Of a stretch of DNA of 64,000 bases, positions 52,447 to 63,013 are shown piece by piece. Made by a program: the position numbers and the translations under genes. Numbering within the stretch: position 1 is the first letter of the stretch; the number at the start of each line of letters is the position of its first letter. The stretch is from NCBI GenBank assembly GCA_964019055.1, contig OZ025206.1:26098906-26162905 (forward strand), in the 5' to 3' direction. The DNA comes from Anthopleura xanthogrammica (Eukaryota; Cnidaria; Anthozoa; Actiniaria; Actiniidae). Under the pieces are notes generated by a model. The model was not told the DNA's origin. It saw nothing but the letters and a program-made list of their open reading frames with translations, and did no database searches.

Positions 52447-52627
52447 AAATAAACCCCTTCTGGCGGCTGGGATATCGGCTGATAATGTCCGAGGATGAGA
52501 AATGGTCCGAAAAAAGAACATTTGACCGAGAAGCGAAGCTTCGAGGGCAAATGTGATATTTTGGGGACCATTTCTCATCCAAGGATATTATCAGCCGATA
52601 TTCCAGTGAGCCAGGAGGGGTTTATTT
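52447..52627. mobile_element. 181-bp full-length palindromic MITE
   Basis: The two halves are inverted copies of each other from AAATAAACCCCT at the ends (left continues TCTGGC, right complement CCTGGC), through ATCGGCTGATAAT and GATGAGAAATGGTCC, to a GCGAAGCTTCG centre. Non-coding foldback. Confidence 0.85.
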
Positions 52628-55373
52628 ATTTTATAACCGAACGACTTCAATAGATAATGGATTCGGCAAACTGCAGTGACTCATCGTCTCCAGAGTTTTC
52701 AAAAAATAATCCTCCTCTACAAGCTGGATATAAAAGCACTTATTTTTGGTATTTCAAAGCTGTTTGACATTGAATATTCTATTGCTTGACATTAGTTGTG
52801 GAATTGTTTGTTGGTTTTTAGTAGTTTTCTCAACTGACCAGTCTTTGTATTTTACTCTCACTTGTTTGTAAAAACCGAGTTTCTTTGTTTTCCGTGTTTT
52901 TTCTTTTCTTTTTTTACGTTTTTCCCTTCTGCTGGACGAATATCACTTCGGACGGGGGATATCGCCTGATACCCGTCCTGCACGTGACACATTTGAACCA
53001 ATAACAGCGCGCGAAAATTCATCGTTGGGTTTTAAAGTCGAATAGTGACTCTGTGAACCTACACTACACAGATCGGGGTTTGCCAGGTCTGTTTAGGGAG
53101 GAACATTTTTTCAGTAACTGAAACAATTGAAAAGAAGAGAAAAGAAAAGAAAAGAAAAGAAAAGAAAAGAAACACAGAGACAGATCGAAACAGAGAGAAT
53201 GATAACAGAAGAACGAAAGAATCCCAAATTATAATTTATTAACTTATGTCATCCCTTTATATGTTTTCCATCAATTTCTTATTTTCTCCTTAAAAACTAA
53301 GTATAAATCAAGCATCAAACAAAGAATTTCAATTTCAAACATCGATCCACCGTAGGATTTCAAAAAAGTTTCGATGTTTGAGTTGACTGAATAAATTTTC
53401 AATGTCGGTTCTGTATGTTCTGGCAACTTTGAATGGCACATACCACTGGGAAGCCATTTCAATGCTATTGCACGCCGAGACGGCGTAGATTAAACAGCTA
53501 TCGGCTTGAATCTCTACGGTTTACGAATCGATGATTGATAATTCAAACACTGGATGGCCCCCTGCTGGAACGATTTTACGTCTACCCGTGAAACAGGAAC
53601 TATTAATTATTGTACAATGGTCTAAAGAAAACAATATTGAGCTTTACATTTGACTAATAGTTCGAGTACGAACTACAAACTCGTTGTTGTCCTCCTTTTG
53701 GCACAACACATCTCTAAAACAACAGTTGAACCAATGCAAGGACAACTACGAGTTTGCAGTATAATACTTTAAAAGCAATAATCTCAAAGTCGTAGTCGTA
53801 CTTGGACGTACTACAACCTAAGGCTCGGCAAGTAACTAGTAACTATTTCTCGGGTGGAATAAAATCCTTTTACAGTTGTGATAATTTTTTCCTCTTAATT
53901 TTATTTCAGTGATGGCATCATTCCCTCGAATATTATTTTTTTAGTTTCTACCGATATTTGAAAAGATGAATTTTGATATACATGAAGGTGCGGATATGTG
54001 GATACAATTCAAAGAATCTTATTCCAAATACCTTACAACTACTAATTGTGATTGGAACTAGTAATTCAAATTTGACATTTTGGCTTATTAAACAGTGTGA
54101 AAATTAATACTCATTTTTCTGTCCTGTGTTATGATAAAATACAACTTTGGGTGACTTTTTATCCACACTCCTATATATCAGACTAGTGTAAATGGAAATA
54201 TAACATATCTTATGATTAAATGAAGAAATATTACTAAGATAATCTTAAATTATTTGCTATTTTTTGGTTATCCAACTTCAATATATTTCACAAAAATAAT
54301 TTTGAATTTTTGATTTGAAATGAAGCTTAAATTAAAATATTGCTGCGAACGTGGAATGAAGTGCTGAAACCCTACTTATAAACACCTCAATATGTGCTTA
54401 AACACCATTTACATTAGCGGTAATTGAAAAAAATAAATATAAATAACTGAAGGTCGATGTGAGTTTTATGTTTACAAAGAACCTGTGAAAAAGTACCAAA
54501 CGTAAAGTACTAAACACTGCAAAATCCTTTGTTTAAAATATCGTTTTAATTGTGCTATTTAGCACTAAAATTAGTTCTTTTTCACGGGTTTGTTTGCACT
54601 TTAACGACTTCTATAATTATTTCACCTCTTACGGCCACTCGAGTTTAGCTAATAATATGCTATTTTATGCTATGATAGAGAAATATAAGCGTCCTTTTAC
54701 ATCGAAAACACCTCGGGAGGGCATTCACGAACTATTTCATAGTTTGACAACAAACTTTTTAAATATTTAAATAATTATTTCAAAGTAAAAAAAAAACAAG
54801 AAATAATTGCCCCACAAGCAGTTGGAAGAATTTTACAACCAACTTCAACGAATATGTTTTTCATTTTAGTACTTTTTAAAGCGATGAATGAATTTCCATT
54901 ATTTTTACAACCTGTAAGTTTACATAGTTACGATACTAATTCGAAGAATACTGAACTAAATGTCTTAATTTATCTCAGTCTATCTATTTAATTCTTTTCC
55001 CCGTTTTCTAGAACCCCGAGTTGATTATGGAGATGATTATTATGAACCAGAGTGCAGACAATAAAACTTGTGAAAAAGTACTAATTAAGTACTAATTAAT
55101 TTTGTACTACTCATTTAGTTTTAAACGTTTACACGTGTTTTCTGTCTGCACTCTGGAAAGATCTAGATTGAATTTTCTTGAACGATTTCCGGGTAGGTTC
55201 ACATTAGCATCAGAATCGCAAGCGTTAAGGGCACTTCACTTACGAGTAGCGTACAATGAAAATAGGGATAGGAATTGATAAAAGGAACGGACTTCATTGG
55301 AAGGGGTAGGTTTTCGTATTCTTCGGGATCTAGTCCGGAAGATTTAGGCTCGAGCCTTCAAATTTTATCGATA
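52628..55373. other. Gene-poor interval
   Basis: No exon recognised. A short AAAAG repeat lies at 53134-53170. Confidence 0.45.
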
Positions 55374-55534
55374 CCCTGAAACAACCTCTGGGCTGATCAA
55401 GTCAGGGCACGGCTAACTCACAGATCGAATCTTGAAACAACCTCTGGGCTGATCAAAGTCAGGGCAGGGCTGACTCACAGATAGAACCCTGAAACAACAT
55501 CTGAGGTGCATGATAAAAGTCAGGGCAAGGATAA
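55374..55534 (+). repeat. 57-bp tandem repeat, about 2.8 copies
   Basis: Units begin at 55374, 55431 and 55488: C(C/T)TGAAACAACCTCTGGGC, then TGATCAAGTCAGGGC and CTCACAGATCGAA. The first two copies are close; the third is diverged and cut short. A single related unit is found inverted near 5901-5960. Confidence 0.9.
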
Positions 55535-55958
55535 AATTAAAATTGGGTATGCCAAATGATCCTTCAGAGGAGAAAATATACATGAAAAAGAGACTTGCGT
55601 TTCTGCTTTCGTCGCAGTGGCCCTTGCGATGCTAGTGTGGTCCAGCCCTTAGTGTAATTCCAATAGGTCACGTTCGACACCTCAAAATTGAACGAAAATA
55701 AAACCAAATCTGAATGTAACGCTTATCCGATCTAATGCTGTAGATAGCGTTGTAACGTTAATTGACTTTTGCAATATTGCAAAGGCTAGGAACATCACAT
55801 ATAGTAGTTATATTATTTTACATCTAGTAATATATTTAGTGAACCATGTCTGTATATCATACATGAAGTATCATCGTGACATATAAGTGTGAATTGTGAA
55901 GACTTCGAACGTGGCCTATTGTATGGTTTAGTTAGCGATATTTTGATGTTTATGTTTA

Positions 55959-56138
55959 CTATTTGTCGTCTGGTGGGGCTGCAGCTTCTGTTTTTTCTGT
56001 GAGAGGATGGGATTCATCATCTGGGCCGGGCTTGACACCGTTCACTGAGTAGTATTCGTACTTATAAAAGTATGACATGATAATGAAGATGATCAATACG
56101 ATCGCCAATAAACCAGAGAAGAAGAAAAACTCGTTTGC
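55959..56138 (-). CDS. SLC15 transporter, last exon
   Basis: 180 bp: acceptor TTTCATTTCAG, ANEFFFFSGLLAIVLIIFII as the last helix, then MSYFYKYEYYSVNG and a polar tail to TAG. The tail EAAAPPDDK is short; no PDZ-binding end was recognised. Confidence 0.9.
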   Translation of the reverse strand, partial: ANEFFFFSGLLAIVLIIFIIMSYFYKYEYYSVNGVKPGPDDESHPLTEKTEAAAPPDDK

Positions 56139-59100
56139 CTGAAATGAAATGAAAAAAAGAAATGAGACGAAGGATTTGGTGCTTACATTTTAACCAGAAA
56201 AACCGGTAACTCCGGTTGGAAAACAAATGGTTAATGTGTCATTCTGATTGGAAAGTTCCAGAAAACTCGGTCTTTCGATTGAGGTAATCAACCGCTCTTT
56301 TCGGTTCTTCCGGTAGACGCGTGTACCATATGCCGGAAGTTTACCCGATTAGAATCAAGATTAGAAAATGGCTTACCATTCCAACAGGATGAATTTCGTT
56401 TAAATGATAAGCACCCCAGCCCTCCCTCAAGACCACTTTACAATTTCCACACTGAACTCTTCTCTGCCTCCCTAAACCTTTCTTCATAAGTTAAATAAAT
56501 GAAGACTACGGGTTTCAAATGCGTTAACTTTCAAACTTTTAGCTGAAACTTGTGTGAAAAGGGGTTTTACATGGCGCAATTTCGCCCTGAAACTTGTTCG
56601 CGACACAAGTTTCGGTTGCACAAGTAGAAAGCAATTTTACGACAAAAGTTTCACAAGCTGGAGTGTTACACGGTACAATTCGTTTTGAAACTTGTCTCGC
56701 AACGCCGTTGAACACAATTTTCAGCTAAAAGTTTTAATGTATAAGACGGCCTTTGGCACACATCTCTCAACTCACAATGTGCTCGTTTGCTACAATTTTT
56801 TCTTGAATTTTGTTCCATTCATTGTATTATTCATTTGTTCATGTTGAAATTCTGGTTATTTCGAATTGAACTACCTATAAATTGTTCATCTTCAGCTTAT
56901 TATTTCGCCCCCCCCCCCCCGTTTATTCTGAGTGAGTAAAAGTAGCTTAAGTAGTTGTTAATACCGCTTGTTCTTGTTAATACCGAAAATCAATGATGAA
57001 TGTCCCTCGAGGGTACAAAGCTAAATTCTTAACAAGCGGCAAGGTTATAATCTTCAATCATAATAAGATTTCTAGGTCACTCATAAAGATATCTAATGAG
57101 GATTTTTAACAGACAATTTGTCTCAATCTCAATCTCAAGTCTCAATCTTTGAACACTAAGTTTAAAAAAAATAATTTCGCTAATTGGTGTATCATTGTTA
57201 GATACAAACTACCAACTGGTTTTACACGTCATTATCACAGGTGTTTTAGAAGGGGATAATGAACATCTGATGAACATTGTGTACGAGTAAACAGTACGAC
57301 ACAAATACTGTAAAAAAAATATATGAAACGCCGCACAAAAGATAGAAAACTTTAAAAAAAAAAATTGTGGACTTCAAAAAGTACACATTTTAATGTTGAC
57401 TTTAATTTAAGATTAAAATTAATACTTATTCACGCTATTATAATAAATGTTGTTGAAAATGATGACAGGATGTCATCGAAACGTCCAAAACTTTTCGCGT
57501 TTATCTTTCTTATAAAATACTTATTTTAGAAGCCGGAAAAAGTGTATGGGCTGAGTTATTTCAACGGTAGTTTTAATTCCTCAAAAAAACCCTTTCGGTG
57601 TTGGCATTAATTTTATCAATTTTCGCCACGATTTTGGACTTCGCATCTCGTTTTCGCCTTAATAACTTTAAAGTCTCCAAAGCCAATGACAAAAATGAGT
57701 GAAAATTCGAAAGTTAAAAGTTTCCATAGCCGTAGTGATATGGGTGTTTCGATGATATTCCAGTCATTTTGCTGGATGATCTCAAGAAGATACGCTTATC
57801 AAATAAAAAGTTATTGAATAGACTATGGTAAACCTTGGGCGAAAAAACTGGAAGATCTTTCCTAAATACAAGATATTTTTAAATGGTTTAATTCAACATC
57901 TTTCATGTTATCTTGAAACCTCCTTAGCCAAGCCAAGCCAAAGGTTAGGTTTAGGGCTTACAACAATACGATATTAGTGGTTAACGTTATTCTTTAAAAG
58001 GTAAAAAGGTCGACTTTATCTAACGTCGGTAACTCGTGACATTTAAGTGTTACTGATAAATTTGAGGCTTCTTAAAAGACTTTAAGAATCAACTTGTTCG
58101 GAAGCTTTCGTCGAAGAACAAGGGCTTGATTGCTCAGTCTAACGAGCCAGAGGCTCATGTTTAAAATTTCGACGCTACATCGAATTGGAATTTAAGAGTT
58201 AATTTTTACGGAGCGAGGAAAACCGGAGAAAAATCCTCGAAGCATACAAGAGAACCAACAAACAACTCTACTCACAAGTGAATGGTGGGTCCAGGAATCG
58301 AACCCAAGACCACATTGAGACTGCAGTCAGTAACAGCGCGTTAGCAGCGCGCATCTGCCATGCTTACCTAGGTCTTAGTTCTTAGTATTTTTTTTTACTT
58401 TGCCGCCTTTACCCAGACAAAGGACTAACTTCGGAAACGTCAGTCAATATACCCTTTTTTATCACACGGAGTTCAAGTTACTTATGTCATTCCCAACATT
58501 TGAGGTATACTGAGGTAAGGTACTTCAGTGTTACATTGAAATCGTTCTTTGTTAGATGTATAGTACGTACATCATTTCATCTCCTAAACAGTGACGTAGC
58601 GAGAGGTAGGAAAATTTTCGGATTTGATGTATAATCTCAATGCCATTAGCCTAGGGAGGGGGCGACCACATGCCCCCCCCCCCCCCCCCCCCCGTAATTC
58701 TCATCAGAATTACAATTCACGTTTAGCTCTTCAAATTGAACCGTAGTGGTCTGGGCTCGAAATTAAGGTGACTGACTACTTCTGAACGTTAAATTTGAGC
58801 CCACGATTTTCGGTTCATTCACCTAACCTGATGCTGAATTTTTAGCTTTAGTCGCGACAAAAAGTCAGCCAATCAAAAATCTAGAAAACATCAAGGTCGC
58901 GGCAAGGCACGCACACGGCACTGAACTTTTCACACGAAATCTGCTCTAATTCAAGGGCTTTCTCTCCCCATGCAGGCCATAAATCACGGAGGAAATACTT
59001 CCGAATCGCATTTGTATACAAAGAGTTTAGTTAGTAACTATTGTTATTCTCACCATGTTGTCTGTCACGCGTGCCTCAGCAAATATCACGACGATAGCGT

Positions 59101-62100
59101 TGCCAATGGATACGGTCAACAGCCAACCCGCCATGATGCAAGATTTCATGCTCAAAGGAGACTGGAAAAAAATTTCATAGATTACTCAAGAGGTTTATTC
59201 TGCACTGAAAACCTGGTATTCTAACACGCTTATAAACAGGGGTCTAAAGACAGAAGAGAATGGAAGGGAGTAGGTGGGGATGGAATGGATGGGAAAAGGG
59301 GGAAGGGAAGAGAATGGAAGAGACAGTGATGGAAGGGAATGGAAGGGAAGGGAAGGGAAGGGAAGAGAAGAGAAGGGAAGGGAAGAGAAGAGAAGGGAAG
59401 GGAAGAGAAGAGAAGGGACAAAGAGTGAGGGAAGAGACAAGAACCAAGTGAAATGAGAACATAGACAAAAACACAGATGATTTGGTTTATCAATAATAAT
59501 AATAGGATAGAGTGGCTAAAGTCATGTTTGAAATAATGAAATATCCAACAAACTGGCTGAATGAATGGAAGGAAGGACGGTCGAAAAAAAAGATGGCGCG
59601 ATTGACGTTGAGGCACTTCAAATATCCAAGTGAAATAAAATACCTGAGAATAGGCAAACTCGAGACCTGTGATAGAAAATAGAACCTCTCCACTTGTTAG
59701 TGTGACGTATTGTGGGATCTGCCAGAACATGGATATACTCATGGGTCGAATATCTGTGTACTTGGTCATCTCCAGCTGAAAACAACATACAAAAACAATT
59801 CATTAATAATGGGTAAAACCACGGTTGCAATCATTAAAAAACAACAAACTGAATGGACGGACGGACGGACGGACCGGGAAAGATGGATGAGCGTGTGGGT
59901 GGATAGATCAATGGATAGATGACTAGATGGATAGGATGGGATTTAATAAAGGATGGATGATAAGGGATGGATGGATGGAAGTGATGGAATGGGATAAATG
60001 AATGGGAGTGATGGATGGATGGAAGTGATGGAATGGGATAAATGAATGGGAGTGATGGATCTGATGAATGAATGGACTGGGATGAATGAATCATCATCTC
60101 TTTATTTAAGTGTCTAGTCGTCCTAGCGCTTTCGCACTAATTGGGGACACTTTTCACTCACACACACTATACCACTACATTCAGTATTCTAAACACACAA
60201 CGCTCACTCACATGTTGATTTTTACGGAATGGAATTGAATGAATGGATGGTAGTGATGCATTGGATTGGGAAGAATGGATGAATGGCGAAAAGGCAAATT
60301 GCATTCACCATTTTGGAATCAGAAGCTATACACCATGTACGCCATGAACTATCATAGTAATTACCTTTCCTGGCTTCTTGGGATCTTCTCGTACAACTAC
60401 AGTAAAAACTCCTCCATTACCAAAGTACAATTGTTTCTAAAGCGAAGGACACAGAATCAATATTGTTTCTCTTAACTTTTCAAGTGGGCTCCCTGTGGTA
60501 AACCACCACAGGAAACCCATGTATATATAATCAACAATCTTACCTTCAGAAGTACATCTGATGTGTTGGCTTTTTTAATGCGTATATTATAACTGTGAAA
60601 ATAAACCAAAGAAATGCGTGAGTGAGCGATGTCCAAAGAAACTAAAAATTGCCACAAATTTCCATGATAGACCATCAGGTGTTTTGGGCTGCCTGTGGTG
60701 TGGTGCAGTCCCACTTATCATGGTGTGGACTCTTCACAATAGACCATTTTCGAGATGCGCGAGCGCTTTCAAAAATATCGCAGGCGCAGACATGAAAAAG
60801 GGGCATTTTCGGTCAAGATCACGCGCGCTATTGACTCTGCCCGAAAATACCTCGAGATCATGTCTGCGCCTGCGATATTTTTGAAAGCGCTCGCGCATCT
60901 CGAAAATGGTCTATTCTTACCACGTTGGAAAGCAAAATTCCGTTATCAAATATACCATATTCATTACTTAAAGATATTTAGAAGAGTAGGGATAGTAACC
61001 TCAAAACGAGGCTAGTAGTGTCTTGGTCAACTTGCCTCATTTACATGTTTGATATTAATACCATTTCTGTATGTGCATCTTGAGATACCAATAAAGGAGT
61101 ATCATATACTTACTGGTTGGATAGTATCTTGGTATAGTTGGTGTTGGGCATTAACTCTGATACTCCATTATAAGTCAAGGTCTTGTTCAGTTGAATATCA
61201 ACTTTATCAGCAATGTCTCCTCCCACATATACAAATCTGATCAAAACAAAATACATTGTTATTATAAACAATATTCGATATTTTATGACCATGCCTGTTC
61301 CATGGAGGGGTAGCCTGTGTAGCTGCTCTAGGGAGGAGGAAGGGAGGAGAGGATTCCCACTCATTTGGGAAAATAAAACTTTTCCCCCACATTTCCTTGA
61401 CCAAAAAACGGTTTTCGCTGACTACATTGTGCACTTATTTTACGAAGATTATATGGTAGATCAACCAAAGGAAGCCCAACTTAGTATTCTGAATTTAAAA
61501 CGATTTTTTGAAGGCTGGCTGAAATTCTCAGACTTTTCACTGACTTTTGGGTCAACTGCAAAAATTCCCTGACCATAATCAGAATTCCCTGACAATTCTC
61601 TGAAATTGAATTTTTTTTTTCAGAATTCACCGACTTTTCCCTGACCGAGCGAACCCTGCCCTGAATAATGGCAAAGACCATTTTAAATCTACTACAAAGG
61701 AGTTAGTATCATAAAAATACTACCTTTCCTAACTTTTATGCACAGCTTTGAGAATGCTACCCCAGACTCCCATCATCGGCCAAGCACCCTGACTTTCCTA
61801 GCAGTCATCAGAAAACTTACCTGACTTTAACGATTCCAGCTTTCAAAGGAGCGAGTGGATCTACTAACTGATGATTTAAAAAATGAGCCAAAAATTGATT
61901 CTCGTGTGGTTATCATTTTGGACCTAAGGCAAGCTTAACCAAAGCAATTTTATCTGCAGCTTGACTCACATGGGCATTGCGAACCAACTTGCAAGATGGT
62001 TTACCAGGGTTTTCAATAGCAGCCGGCGGCCGGCGAAACTCGCCGGGTATTTCACATGAACTCGCCATCTATTTTGATTGAAAGCTTTTCCTAAATTTAG

Positions 62101-62981
62101 GGAAAACGCCAGAAAGATTCGCCAGAGAACACGAGTCTCGGTTCGATTTAGATTTATTCACGAAAAACAAAAGAAACTTGCCTGAATTTCGAGTAATTTC
62201 AGCGTTCATGGTGTTTGTACTCAGCAGCCTCGTATTTGCGCAAAACCTTGGGGTCTGGGTTCGAAAGTGGCAGAACGCGTGCGCAAATTTCCATGTGGTG
62301 TCAATGAAAACGAAATACCTCAATTCTTGCTCCAGAATGCAGGAAATGCATTATAAGGGTCCAAATTTCAAAATTTTTCCCAGATGGCATGCCACTGGAC
62401 CCTCTGGAAACTCACGCATTCGGCGTTCGCTGCTTCCTGCCTACTTATTCACTTTTCCCGCCTACTCTAGCTGCTATTGAAAACCCTGGTTTACACAGTG
62501 CGATGGAGACAAAATCGTTGCCAAAAGTAGAAACGAATTCTACTTTTCTTAACGATTGCTGCAACATATTTTGCAACATTTATCAAATATATTGCACTAG
62601 TTGTAAGTTACATGCCACAATGCTCCATGCAACTTGTGTCACAATGCCGTTATGAGATAAGTTACAGAGACAATTGCTCTGCGTAATCGCACATTTACTG
62701 CTCATCATACTTTGTTTGAGCTTTGAGAACAGGGTGCAGCTGATTGAACTAACCTTCTGTCCAACAAGGTTCTTTTGTTGGTTTCCAATCACAAACGTCC
62801 CCACACCATGTTCTTGGATTTTCAGCGGGAATGTTTGTTTCATAGGGGATGGGCAATTTTGACTTTCGACTTTCAGTGAGTCCAGGGAGACTGGTACATG
62901 AAAGTAAGTAGAAGCCTGCAGAATGAACAACGATGATGGTTAGTATTAAGTAAATGGTGATGGTGGTGATGTTGACGATAC

Positions 62982-63013
<32 letters not shown>

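Larger units (their letters stand above)
56139..59053 (-). other. Last visible intron of the SLC15 gene
   Basis: 2.9 kb. At 56530-56750 GAAACTTGT-type words recur in a pattern seen again at 62490-62670, suggesting an old repeat family. C-runs lie at 56909-56920 and 58673-58693. It also holds the SINE and the element end listed separately. Confidence 0.6.

Noticed and set aside
59195..59474. Ser/Leu/Phe/Pro-rich and Gly/Glu/Arg-rich frames
   Set aside because: Products of the GGGAA tract inside a transporter intron.
61213..61572. 119-codon plus-strand frame
   Set aside because: Overlaps transporter exon 4 and intron repeat sequence on the opposite strand; no family resemblance.
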